This document shows, one piece after another, positions 21,212-32,262 of a stretch of DNA of 64,000 nucleotides. Under the pieces are notes generated by a model. It worked only from the letters and a program-made list of their open reading frames with translations. It was not told the origin of the DNA and searched no databases. Position numbers and translations under genes: made by a program. How positions within the stretch are numbered: the stretch's first letter is position 1; each line of letters starts with the position of its first letter. The DNA is from a virus: positions 17,998 through 81,997 of the IMG/VR virus record IMGVR_UViG_3300028388_001285; one strand, 5' to 3'.

Positions 21212-22701
21212 TGATAACAGTAACTATAAATTTAAGTATAACTGGAGGGACAGCCCCTTTTAAGTACTGGGTAACACACACTTGTCCAGACGCTGTTGTG
21301 ATAACGAATCCTACTGGCACATCTACTACTGATACTATAGATGTGACCGTACAGTTTCCGAACACGACAGTTCTAACTAATTGTGCTAACCTGTTTACTC
21401 TTAGAGTGGAAGACGCTTTAGGATGTATTGGAGAGTGGAGTATCGGATTTCATAATCCATGTGTAGATTTTTCTTTAGGCACTGTACAAAATTCTGCTCC
21501 ATATACCTACTGGGTTAGCCCTACAGGTAACAATGGACCAGTGACGTACTCATGGTCAATACCTTCATTCATGGAGTTCTTGAACAGTACCAGTACAGAT
21601 GACGTAATACATCTTAAGATTAAGGATAATTACTCACCTCCTGCTGGGGGTATATCTGGAACTATCACTGTCTTTGGTACCGATGAGGTAGGGTGTACAG
21701 CAACTGCTACTACTGTAGTCAGTGTATGTAAACCTACAGCATTTGAACAAGAGTACTCAGCTTACTGTACTGGTAACGGGGAAGACCCATTCTACATAGT
21801 AGAGTGGTTGCCGATCTGAGATCCAGCAATCTCTCCTTGTGAGGAGGGTCAGTGGGCTACAGTAAATGGCGTAAGCGATTCCATCAAGGATTGGTATAGA
21901 GTGGATACAGGGGTACAAGAAACCTCTATTAGCACTGAGTTAATATTTGACGGGAAGATACAAGCTAGACCATTCTTCAGTCAAGATTTAAGCTTAACAG
22001 ATCCAGTGACGTACAAGGCAGTTTACACAGTAACTACTTTGAACGGTGTTGTGACTGACCCTACTACTCTACTACTCACAGTATATCCATGTGAAGAGGG
22101 AGGAAGACCTATGGGCATTACTTTAAATGCACAGGCTAACTGCCTTGGAGATGATATAGAACTTGACTTAGAGGACATAGTACACTCTAGCAGTAGTACT
22201 ATTGACTGGACCACATTCAACATAATCACTGACGCAGCTGTTGCAGGAGCTACAACCTCTTGGGATGGTGTAACCAGAACGCTGACTTACAGCCCTGGTG
22301 TACTAGCTGGAGTAGATAAAGTTGAATGGGAAGTAGCTGATGCAAACGGTATATTCTCAGGAAAGATAAACATTTACTTTGATTTGGACTGTCCGGCTGT
22401 GATTACAGCCACTGACGACACGGCATGTGTAGTCTGCGGAACTACTACAAGTATAGACGTACTTGCAAATGACGTAGGAGACTTTGACCCACTGTCGTTA
22501 CAGATAGCTCAGTTCCCACAATATGGAGCTGCTACCGTAATCAATAACGAAATAGTTTACACCATCCCAGCCAATGTAGCTGGAACGGATGTAATCAAAT
22601 ACCAAGTTAAGAATAGAAATCATACCGGGGTATCTAACCTCGGAACCTTAGACATAGAAATAGTATGCGCTGGTTCAGATAACTCTACTTTAGCTTGCTA
22701 A
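21211..22701 (+). CDS. Ig-like / PKD-type repeat protein, fibre-block adhesin (496 aa)
   Basis: TGA at 21817-21819 (LPIWDPAIS) is read as Trp and joins two halves. The protein is almost entirely beta-rich with SprB/PKD-like units: GGTAPFKYWVTHTCPDAVVI, then LGTVQNSAPYTYWVSPTGNN, then YSWSIPSF. In the C-terminal half there is a VLANDVGDFDP unit followed by IVYTIPANVAGTDVIKYQV, the pattern of cadherin/Ig-like tandem domains in Bacteroidetes cell-surface adhesins. It is probably a surface-exposed, carbohydrate- or cell-binding virion protein. Confidence 0.65.
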
Positions 22702-22729
22702 TTTAAATAAACCTATAATATAATATAAA

Positions 22730-23305
22730 ATGGCTTGTACATTTAATTTATTTGATAGACTTACTGGTACACCGCAGACTGGGGGAACTTGGTCAAAAGA
22801 TGGTGGTAACCCACAAGACGTTGTGTTGACTGGAGCTCACTTAGGAACTTTCGATCCTTCAGGGCTAGTCCTGGGAACTTACACGTTTACCTATTCTGTA
22901 GGTGCCGTGCCTTGCGACGATACAGCTGATGTTGTAGTAACCGTTAACGCGACCGCAGTGGCTGGTGATGACGTATCCAAGACTTATTGTACCACTGATA
23001 CCACACAATACAACCTGTATAATTTGATTACAGGTAGTCCGGATTCGGACGGTGATTGGCAAGCTGGCACATCTGGTGTAACTTCAGCTGGTTATGACGA
23101 TAACAGTACTTCAACTGTTACTGACGATACGTTCCAACCTAGCTTAGTGGCAGAAGGTACCTACGTGTTCATCTATAACGTGAATCATGGTGATGGTAAT
23201 ACACCTCCTGGTTGCGATAGTTGTACCGACAGCTCTACTTTAACTATTAACGTAGTTGCAACTGGTGACGCAGGTGGAAACGGCGTAGCTACTGCTTGTA
23301 ACTAA
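22730..23305 (+). CDS. Ig-like adhesin family member 1 (191 aa)
   Basis: The protein starts CTFNLFDRLTGTPQTGGTWS and carries two Ig-like units of the type L.GTYTFTYSVG followed by a cysteine and DTADVVVTV. The same design (DxLTG.P, a GG-T-W motif, a G.Y.F.Y strand, then C..TA.V.I.V) recurs in the next three genes, marking a tandem paralogous family. There is no in-frame TGA. The leader upstream is AT-rich (TATAATATAATATAAA). Confidence 0.6.
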   Translation: MACTFNLFDRLTGTPQTGGTWSKDGGNPQDVVLTGAHLGTFDPSGLVLGTYTFTYSVGAVPCDDTADVVVTVNATAVAGDDVSKTYCTTDTTQYNLYNLITGSPDSDGDWQAGTSGVTSAGYDDNSTSTVTDDTFQPSLVAEGTYVFIYNVNHGDGNTPPGCDSCTDSSTLTINVVATGDAGGNGVATACN

Positions 23306-23321
23306 TAACTAACTACAACAC

Positions 23322-23726
23322 ATGGCTTCTACTAGATTTTTATTTGATCATTTAACTGGAAGCCCTGACAGCACTGGATCATGGACTCTGGTCTCAGGGC
23401 CGGGTAGTGATGCAGACCTAAAAGTAAATGGTACCCCGCAGACTATCACTTATGGTAACTCTGTGGGTACTAACTACTTTGTTAACATAGGGTTTGACTC
23501 TACTATAGGAACTGCAACTGGTGTGTACGTATTTAGATATACTACTGGTGTATCTCCTTGTGAGGATACTGCTGATGTGACGATTACTGTATCTGCACCA
23601 CCGACTTTTGATGTATCTGAGGATATATGCCTATGCCATTCAGGTACAGATGTAACGGAAGATATATGTAATTGTCAGGTAGTGGATGTTGGTACAAATA
23701 CAGCAGATACGATATGTTTCACATAA
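23322..23726 (+). CDS. Ig-like adhesin family member 2 (134 aa)
   Basis: The N-terminus RFLFDHLTGSPDSTGSWTLV aligns with the previous gene. One Ig-like unit (GVYVFRYTTGVSPCEDTADV) is followed by a cysteine-rich end (DICLCHSGTDVTEDICNCQ). It is shorter than its neighbour by one repeat unit. It was probably produced by local duplication within the host-recognition block. Confidence 0.55.
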   Translation: MASTRFLFDHLTGSPDSTGSWTLVSGPGSDADLKVNGTPQTITYGNSVGTNYFVNIGFDSTIGTATGVYVFRYTTGVSPCEDTADVTITVSAPPTFDVSEDICLCHSGTDVTEDICNCQVVDVGTNTADTICFT

Positions 23727-23736
23727 ATAAACAATT

Positions 23737-24450
23737 ATGGCTGACTTTCTTTTAAAAGATTTTGACATACTTAATGGTGGAGACGGTACTCCATCTGTAG
23801 TAGATCCAGGAGGAGCTTGGAGATTAACCGCAGCCCCCGAAGATTACAATGGATACATTCGTTTCGATACTCCACCTAATGGAGATCAGGCGGTAGCCGT
23901 TGGGCAATTACTACCCGGAGACGATGATCCCAAGATCTTGTTCACAACTGGCAGAGGTAAATTCGTTCTGACGTATGAACTTTCTGGAGAATGTGATCAG
24001 ACCGACGACTACACGATGTGATACATGGAAAATGATTACTTTGTCCATGCCAAGGATATAGGCGTTATAGCAAATGGCGACACTTTTGATAGCAAGGTTT
24101 TGTCTTGTTACCACCGATCCGATAATCCTGGATTACCGTCTACTAGCAGCGTCAATGATGAGGACTGCTGGTTCACATTCACGACACCCTCTTCTGGGGG
24201 ATTCATTGGACAAAGTTTGAGTATTGACAGTATAAATACTGACGAGCTGGAGAACCCACAAATTCGTATTTACTCTGATTACGATACCGAGATTAATGAA
24301 ACCTCTGTTATTACAACCTCTTCGCAGCAACGTAGAGAATACACAGGAGTAAACAAATGGACTACAAATACTCAGTATTGGGTATGGGTGTCTAATCTAA
24401 ACACTAGTAGTCCTGGAGGGGAATTTAGATTTACATTTCAATGGTACTAG
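23737..24450 (+). CDS. Ig-like adhesin family member 3 (237 aa)
   Basis: One TGA (24019-24021, YTMWYMEND) joins an N-terminal Ig-like unit of the local family (DPGGAWRLTAAPEDYNG; GKFVLTYELSGECDQTDDYT) to a second beta domain (CWFTFTTPSSGGFIG; NTQYWVWVSNLN). The second part resembles bacterial pre-peptidase C-terminal/jelly-roll type binding domains. It ends in TAG three bases before the next ATG. Confidence 0.6.
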
Positions 24451-24453
24451 AAC

Positions 24454-25788
24454 ATGGCAACAATTAATTTAAAAACAAAACACGAAGAACTTGTAGGAGG
24501 TTCTGTGGACCCAGGAGGTACTTGGACAATCACCGATCACGATGGTGGGTTCCCAGTCTCCATAACTGTAGATGGATCATCAAGCTCTTATGCGGACAAT
24601 GATACAATAGGATCAGATGACAACCCCGAAGTTGCTTTTGCTTCTAGAGGAGTCTATGAGTTTACGTACTCAGTATCAGCTGGGTGTGTAGCGGCTTCGG
24701 CCACAATGACTATTACAGTGCAGGGTCCAGCAGCGAGTATCACTGACGATACATCTAGCTGTACATACGAGATCTCTTTAACTAATCCTACCAGTGGAAC
24801 TAATCTCACAGCAGATTTGTCTGTGGCGAACAACTCCTCTGATATAACATTAGAGATGCGTAAAACTATCGACCGAACTTGCTCACCAGTAGCAGGTTGG
24901 ACTGAAGTAAACATCTTAGATGAGACGCTAACAGCCACAGGACAGCTGTGGTCGGGCGTTCGACAGGCAGATGGAGCCTTCCTATACGACGGAGATTATA
25001 TAACGACTCTGCGCATTTATAGGAGTTATCCAAACAACTTCATGCTAGTCAATCTTAATCCTACTACCTCTCCATACCTTACAGGTGTGTGCGGTACAGT
25101 GGATGCCAATGATTTACTGTATGATGGTAGCTCCCCAAATACATTCGCTACCGCAGTTAAATGCGTGATAAAGAATGCTATACACGGTTACTGGGGCTTA
25201 ACCGAAAATACGAACTATAACATAGAGGTACTAGCATCTGGAGCTTCAGGCTCTGGCAGCATCAGTATACGATTCAAAGCTAAGAACAACCCTACTACAA
25301 GCCCAGCTTGGGTAGGTATTGACAGTTTGAATATACTCATGAAGTACTACTCTAATGGTACACTTACAGATAGTTATTATACAAATGGATTTACAGCAGC
25401 AGCTGTAGTGAATTCCTATGTCATCTCTGACAGTACTCCTTGTGGAGTGTTAGGAGGCACTTGGACTCCAGCTGCAATTCCTTTCTTGGATGAAAACCAT
25501 TTGACCTATAACTCAATTGTGCCGACAGTTACGACACTAACGTACTCCCCGTACGGAAGCCCTACTACATCCGTGAACTGCTCAGTGACTCACTTAGACG
25601 CTGACGATACACAAAGTTGTAGTCAAGGCAGGACATATCAGTGGGAAATAGATACTGGAGGCGGCTATGTCTCGCAAGGTAGCACCACTGAGGTTATAGA
25701 TGTTACGACTGCGGGTGACTATCGCGTCACGATCAGTTGCTTAGATCAAGGGTGCAGCAATGTTTCTGCGCCTGTGACAGTGACGTAA
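24454..25788 (+). CDS. Ig-like adhesin family member 4, last gene of the fibre block (444 aa)
   Basis: The N-terminal unit repeats the family pattern (DPGGTWTITDHDGG; GVYEFTYSVSAGC). A middle domain (about residues 100-320) is beta-rich and unlike the others. The C-terminus ends with another Ig/PKD-like unit (CSQGRTYQWEIDTGGGYVSQ; TAGDYRVTISC). The intrinsic terminator at 25819-25850 directly follows, so this is the end of the transcription unit. Confidence 0.6.
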   Translation: MATINLKTKHEELVGGSVDPGGTWTITDHDGGFPVSITVDGSSSSYADNDTIGSDDNPEVAFASRGVYEFTYSVSAGCVAASATMTITVQGPAASITDDTSSCTYEISLTNPTSGTNLTADLSVANNSSDITLEMRKTIDRTCSPVAGWTEVNILDETLTATGQLWSGVRQADGAFLYDGDYITTLRIYRSYPNNFMLVNLNPTTSPYLTGVCGTVDANDLLYDGSSPNTFATAVKCVIKNAIHGYWGLTENTNYNIEVLASGASGSGSISIRFKAKNNPTTSPAWVGIDSLNILMKYYSNGTLTDSYYTNGFTAAAVVNSYVISDSTPCGVLGGTWTPAAIPFLDENHLTYNSIVPTVTTLTYSPYGSPTTSVNCSVTHLDADDTQSCSQGRTYQWEIDTGGGYVSQGSTTEVIDVTTAGDYRVTISCLDQGCSNVSAPVTVT

Positions 25789-25818
25789 TATAACACCACA
25801 CATATAAAAGTTAAAGAG

Positions 25819-25850
25819 GGGAGTAGGCGTAAAGCCACACTCCCTTTTTT
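25819..25850 (+). terminator. Intrinsic terminator closing the fibre block
   Basis: GGGAGT (25819-25824) pairs with ACTCCC (25839-25844), with an inner GGC/GCC pairing around a GTAAA loop, followed by six T. It separates the fibre block from the tail genes. Confidence 0.8.
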
Positions 25851-25893
25851 GTTATTAGCGTACTGGAAAATATTTAATTATAATAACTATATT

Positions 25894-26652
25894 ATGGCTA
25901 CAAGATTAGAACACATTTACGCGATACAAAATCAGTATCACAGAGGGTCTAAGCCTGACGATGCTAAGTACCCTTCCAACCGATTAGTGGAACATTTTCT
26001 AAACACTATGAGGGCGTTGCTGGTTAAACGTAAACAAGACAAGCACTACACTATATCGCCAATGACATATCAGACTGTGTGCATACCTCTAGAGGTTTCT
26101 TCCTATGAGGAGTGCAGCTGTTTGGATGAGGAGATTCTACCGCTGTTGGAGGATTGTACTTTACTGAAGTCTAAATGTCCACTACCGTCCGAGATAACAT
26201 CTAGGTGGGGTACATCAATAGACGTCAAGTATTTGAATGGTAATCCAGTCCCACGCACTAGTATGACCTCTAACAAATATGCTCCCTACTCGTTAGCAGG
26301 AGCTGGACAAGTCGAAGGTTGGTTTATAGGAGACAACTCATACTTATATGTAATCAACTCAAGCATGTTACAAGTGGTACTCGCCAGAGCTTTATGGGAG
26401 AACCCAGCAGACCTAGATGGCTACTGCGACTGTAATGAAATCACCATAGGAGGTGGTAGTAACGGTAGCGGAAGCACTACATGCCATGACTCACTTACAG
26501 AGGAATACCCGATTGACGCTGAGTTAGTCGAACCTCTATACAGTATGGTTATGGATAAGTTGTATAGGTCACAAGCACTTCCCATCGACAACATGAACGA
26601 TGGAAGAGAAGTTGAACACCTAAATGCATTAGATCCTAATGAAAGACAATAA
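25894..26652 (+). CDS. Tail/connector-region structural protein (252 aa)
   Basis: The N-terminus (MATRLEHIYAIQNQYHRGSK) is helical; the middle has a Cys-rich patch (EECSCLDEEILPLLEDC) and the C-terminus a CDCNE motif followed by a Gly/Ser linker and a helical end. The ATG at 25894 has an AT-rich leader; an upstream TTG would lie in the terminator and is rejected. The stop overlaps the next start by 14 bases. It resembles proteins conserved in this position in crAss-like genomes, presumably virion components, but I cannot name the exact role. Confidence 0.6.
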   Translation: MATRLEHIYAIQNQYHRGSKPDDAKYPSNRLVEHFLNTMRALLVKRKQDKHYTISPMTYQTVCIPLEVSSYEECSCLDEEILPLLEDCTLLKSKCPLPSEITSRWGTSIDVKYLNGNPVPRTSMTSNKYAPYSLAGAGQVEGWFIGDNSYLYVINSSMLQVVLARALWENPADLDGYCDCNEITIGGGSNGSGSTTCHDSLTEEYPIDAELVEPLYSMVMDKLYRSQALPIDNMNDGREVEHLNALDPNERQ

Positions 26653-27091
26653 GAGATCTTATACTCTACAAGACATCTACGAACAGTACGACAACCCCCA
26701 CGACCTAGACAAAGCAGACTATATAAAAATATGCAGGGCATTTAATTACTACCTAGTCCGATCACTTATCGAGACTGGGTATGCTTATAAATTACCCCAC
26801 ACACTAGGCACAATTTCCATACGTAAACGTAAGGGAGGTGGAGGACTACTGAACTTTAAACATTATAATGAGACTGGTGAGAAGGTTTATTTAAAGAACA
26901 AACACTCTGAGGGATACTACTGTAAGTGGATTTGAAATAAGTCCAGACCCCAGTGTGTACTCAGAGATCCACAGTTGTATTCTTTCAAAGCTACTAGAAC
27001 TAATAATAGGGCTTTAGCTAAGGCTGTAAAAGGCAAGAACACAATGAAAAAATATTTTACTTATGACAAGAATCCGGTATACATCAATTAA
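26639..27091 (+). CDS. Conserved crAss-like virion-region protein (150 aa)
   Basis: TGA at 26933-26935 (CKWIWNKS) is read as Trp and the frame closes at TAA 27089-27091. The sequence looks like a small family I associate with crAss-like late regions: a helical N-terminus (ADYIKICRAFNYYLV), a basic beta core (GTISIRKRKGGGG), then KSRPQCVLRDP and a Lys-rich end. It overlaps both neighbours (14 and 29 bases), so the cluster is translationally coupled. Biochemical role unknown. Confidence 0.65.
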
Positions 27092-27980
27092 ATCGGTTCT
27101 ATACGATTTGTCTACGCTTGTTCCAGAGAACGAATGGAATGACTTAAAGTTTACGGAGTGAGCTATTAAAGCCCTACGTAAGTTGAAGTCTGAAGTTAAA
27201 TTAGAAGAGGCCGTAGCTATTAGGAATCTAGTAGAACACAAAGCGCAGCTGCCTAACGATCTAACGTATCTTACGCAAGTTGCCTACCGACCAGAGTTAC
27301 CATCTGATGAGATAGAGGAACTCACACGAATCATGAATCTCCAAGGGGAAGAGTGGAACACAGCGGTAACAGACCATATGTTTAATCCTAGCGGACTTCC
27401 AGAGAAAGCCGTACGATCATTATATGCGTCTGGTTTGAACAAGTGGTACCCAATGCGAGCTTCTAGTTCTCCATTTATGTCTGGAATACTTATTACTGGC
27501 ACTCCTTACAACAGCGTAGATTGGACAACTCCTAACTTGCAGGGGGATCACGAATACATAGTCGATTCAAGCATGTGCTTAACGTCGACGCTCTCTGATG
27601 CGGTGTTAGCTATATCGTATATGAGATACCCCGTAAAAGCTAATGGGGACACACTTATACCCGACGATGAGGATTTGAAAGAAGCAATAGTACACTACTG
27701 TCTGTATAGATACTGGTTGACTAGAAGTTTCTTACGTGAACCAAACGCCGACAAAGAAAGAGACTATCATCTGTCACGGTACGAGGTGTTAATGGCCAAG
27801 GCTGGCGGAGAATTAAACTTACCTACTTTAGATGAATTAGAAAACCTCAAGAACCTGACTAACCGATTAGTTCCTAGATCTAATCAGTACGACAACTTCT
27901 TTAGTAAGTTGAACAACAGGGAATCTGCTGACACCATGTCACACTGAGGTAATCATGATACTAACAATTATGCCAACTAA
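27063..27980 (+). CDS. Putative tail tubular / head-completion protein (305 aa)
   Basis: ATG at 27063 overlaps the previous gene. Two TGA codons (27159-27161, FTEWAIKAL; 27945-27947, SHWGNH) are read as Trp, and the protein ends at TAA 27978-27980. The N-terminal pattern (a Trp followed by a helix, then LPNDLTYLTQVAY) and size resemble the P22 gp4-like connector family that crAss-like phages place before the large tail protein. The last 11 codons beyond the second TGA overlap the start of the next gene. Assignment is by position and weak similarity. Confidence 0.55.
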
Positions 27981-30900
27981 ATTTAACAGTTCGAATACAT
28001 TTCAGGCTGGTATGAACAAGGATGTTAATCCTAAGTTTCAACCTAAGGGAACCTATCGGTTCGCTCTGAACGCTGTGTTAGAGGTTAAGGAAGGTTTGCA
28101 AGGTAGTATACTTAATGAGATTGGTAACACATTCTGCCAAGTGATTCACGATGAATCAGGCGCTACTATAGTAGGACATGTACTGACTGATACTAGAGAC
28201 ATAGTATTGTTCCTAGCATTCCATTCTGGTAACTCTGCGATAGCAACTTGGAACCCTGATACATGTGAGTACACGGAGTTGCTGAAAGGTAACTGCTTAA
28301 ACTTTAGTACTAAGCATCCAGTGTTCGCACAGTTTAGAATACGAGGTGGTTGTGACAGGGTAATATACTTCACGGATAAACACAATCCATATAGAGTATT
28401 TAACTTAGACCAACTCAACAGATATAAAGATTCTGACGGGGATGTAGATTGTGATAGATTACTTTACTCTAGGAACGTAGAACGCCCTTGCATTAATGTT
28501 GATAGAATCAACGAAGGTGGCGGACTCCTACCCATAGGGGCTTATCAGGTAGCTGTTCAATACTTGGACGAAGAACTTAACCCGACTAATTATTTTTATA
28601 TTACTGATGCACTTTACCTTGCAGATGAATCACTGAACTCTCTCAATGAAGAGATAGATGGTGGATTCAATATCGTAGACCCAGACGCAAATATACTCGG
28701 CGGAGTACCTTTAGCTAACAAATCAATTACGTGGTCGCTGTCTGATCTAGACACCAACTTCTCGTATTACAAGTTAGCTATATTGGTTTCTGAATCTGCT
28801 ACAGGAAGTCTCAGTTCTGCCTATGAAACAGACGAGCAGACTATATCTGGTACAGAGGATTTCTACACGCTAAGTAACTTAGAGGATATCAACTTTACTT
28901 CTATAGACAACGTCATTGTGGATCGTCCTGCGATAAACAAAGTAACTGACCATGCACAGTTGGATAACAGATTGTGGTTGGCAGGTACAATGAATGACGG
29001 ATACGATTGGGCAAAGGTGCAGCAAGCAGCTAACACTATCACTTCTAAGTGGACTACGGATACAGTTCCAACGAGGGAGACCAAACGGTTTCCAGAGTAC
29101 CAAGTTAAGTTGCGTAACTACATGCGTGATGAAGTTTATGCATTCTCTATATGGGGAGTGTTTGCTAATGGTACAAGAACTCCAGCTTTCCATATCCCTG
29201 GAAGGGAGACGATGGTTAACCCAGGAATAGGTGATGAGACTGATAATTACAGAACATCGGTACCAGCAGGAGCGAATTGGGATACTTATCCAGTAACTAT
29301 TGGAGGCTTGAATGCTTACAATAAAAGTAACAGCATAGCTTCACTAGAGGATGTGAAACACTTAGGTTACGAGGCTTCTGACATAGGAGAGACTATTGAT
29401 CGTTGGAGAATATACAACACTGCTACGTACGATGACTTTGAGAGGACTGAAGGGGAGATGGCATACTACGAGTGTAACACTAGGTACCCTGACCTGAAAG
29501 ACTGTAGCGGGGATTTCATATTCCCAACTACGACAATAGACGGTGAAATCGTACCGGCAAATGTACGTCATCACAAGTTTCCTGATACTAAGACTAGTCC
29601 ATTATTTAGAGCTGGTGACTTAGATGCGCTAGCTTGTTTAGGTATCAAATTTGATCTGTCACAGTTCTTGGCGGACGTAGGAGATATTGAGGTTGAAGGT
29701 TGAGTTATCGGTGTAGCAAGACGTAACGCTACAAACAGAACTATATTTGACAAAGGATTACTGTTTGCTGGACAAACTTCAGACAAAGACCTTGGAGGCG
29801 ACACTCCACGTATAGGCAAAGATGATGTGATCTTCACAGGTTGGTTAGCTGACAGGGCTGTTGGACATAACCTAACACATACACCTAAAAGTGCTTGGTA
29901 CTTCTCACCTAAAGAAACACACGCACGACCAGCAATTGCAGGTTCGTACGTAAAACTGGAACGTTTACACCCATCAAATATCGGTTACATACAAAGTGAC
30001 ATACGATACTGGTTCGGTACTCTTGGTACCTCATTAACCCCAGTGTTTGATTTTGGTGGTCGTGGACAATTCTTACCACTAGACACGTACACCTACATGG
30101 ATCGAGTGGAATTTTACACGGTGGAAATTATCGACGGACCACCGCTTGGTAGTAGTAACCCATGAGGGGTAACACAAACTAGCGCCTCAGGTACTAAAAT
30201 ACGTACCCATATTTACTCTAGACATATGCTGAACCTAGAGTTTGAAGAAGACTATAGGTATCACCAGTTTAGTACCGACATACAGGCAACTAGTGGAGTA
30301 CGTAATGACGCTTGTTATGTAAGTATTAAGACTAACAACGAAGTGTACCCCGATCTAGAATCTGTTATATATCATCCAGTATCTAATTGTTATTACACCA
30401 ATGGCACTACTGTCTACGGTGGTGACACATTTATAGGTAGATATCATACGACCACAAAAAGCACGTTAGATAAAGGCCCTGATGAAAAAGACTTGGGGGA
30501 TAGAAGTTTGATTGCTGCGTATGTTGAATCAGAACTTAACCATGAGTACAGGCATGACGGTATCTTAGAGGATTGGCAGTCCACTTGGAAAGGTGAACTG
30601 GTTTACAATAATCAGAATAACAATGAAACTATCCGGGAGTACTTAAGCCCGGAGATTGACTTTTCTGATATCGAAGCAGACAGAAACCCAGCTGATTACT
30701 TTGGATACAATAAAGATTTCCAGAAGTTGAACAACGAGAAGCCTAACTTCCCATTGTCAGACTCGTATGATTACTGTGATGCTTGTCCAAACAAATATCC
30801 ATATAGAATCATGTACTCTGAGAAATCATTCCAAGAAGAATTGGTAGATAATTATTTAATTGTAAAGGCTAACAACTACAGAGATTTAGATGGAGACTCC

Positions 30901-32262
30901 GGACCAATTACCAGACTCTTCACCGACAAGGATAACCTATTCGCACTATCCACTAAAGCTTTATGGACTGTACCTACTAGGCCACAGACGTTGCAAACAT
31001 CTGAGGGTACTATATATGTAGGTACAGGAGATGCGTTGGCACTACCGCCAAAGCGTGTAGTTTATCCTGGGTTTGCTTACGGAGGCACTAAGGATATATT
31101 GTCACTAGTCAGTACAGAGTATGGGAGTGTATGGGCAGATAGTCTAACAGGTAAGGTATTTCATTGGCGAGGACAATTGGAAGAGATCTCTTCTAATGGT
31201 ATGCGTAACTGGTTTGAAGAGAATACTAAGTCTAAGATAAAGGAACAGATGTTTGCTTTCTCTTTGGAGAACAACATACCAAGCGTACCAACTGATTTAT
31301 ATGGTGTAGGTCTAGTGGGCACGTATGATCCTAGATATCGAAGATACATATTAAGTTTCCGTGACTACGAGATACTTGACATGGAGAACTTCGAAGGTGG
31401 TGTGGAAGGATTTGAATCATTAACCTCTTACAATCCTAGTAAGCTATACTTTGACCTAACTGCGGGAGACTTCTTTAGGGTTAAGTACATTGCTGCTACT
31501 GGTTGGTACAAATTACCTATACCGTATTTGGATAGAAACACATTCCGTAACAGATCTTGGACGGTGTCATATTCATTTCCACACAAGGCTTGGGTGAGCT
31601 TTCACTCATACTTACCAGCATACATGTTCAATGATGAAGATACATTCTATACTGGATTACATAATAGTCTGTGGATGTTCACACATAACTACGGGGAACA
31701 TCAGAAATACTATGGAAAGAAGTACGACCATATACTAGACTTTATCGTGAATGAGCAACCAATACTGGATAAGACTTATAGTAGCCTTAAAGTAATAAGT
31801 GATATCAGTCGGTATGATGAGGAACACGAGAACTATATAGAGTCTCTGCTAGAGTTCTTCACATATGGTATGTTCTACAACTCCAACCAAACTAGTGGTA
31901 AGCAACAGATATTTAGGAAGGACGGTTCAAGTCCATTCTTGTCTACATATGATAACCAGAATCAAATGGTACTGGCAGAGAAAGTAGATGAGCACTGGAA
32001 TATATCTGGGTTTAGGGATCTAGGTATAGGACATAACTCCTACCCAATATGGACAAACGCTTGGGATGAAGTACAGTCTGACTATTATATAGATAAGGTA
32101 CCTAACCCGGAAGCCATTGAGACAGACAAGAGTCTGTTTAATCACGGCAGGTTTAGGGATGCTTGGCTAGGCGTACGACTATACCATGATGGTGAAGTAC
32201 AAGGTAACTACAGAATAAACACTGACCTAATTAATACACTACAAAGAATATCTTATAGGTAA
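27970..32262 (+). CDS. Large tail protein, 'stabilization protein' type (1430 aa)
   Basis: TGA at 29701 (VEGWVIGV) and 30163 (SNPWGVTQ) are read as Trp, giving one gene where the standard code shows three. The start KFNSSNTFQAGMNKDVNPKF fits the large tail protein of crAss-like phages commonly labelled stabilization protein (P22 gp10-like). It is beta-rich throughout with many Tyr and Asp. The ATG at 27970 is chosen; an in-frame ATG at 27955 would add five residues. The stop overlaps the next start by one base. It probably forms the tail hub below the connector. Confidence 0.7.

Noticed and set aside
25849-25893. Earlier start for the gene ending at 26652
   Set aside because: It would begin with TTG inside the T-run of the terminator; ATG at 25894 has a typical AT-rich leader.
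10030-30165. Many genes apparently split by stop codons, suggesting pseudogenes or frameshifts
   Set aside because: All interruptions are TGA, frames match exactly on both sides, and Trp fits the context; they are intact genes under code 4.
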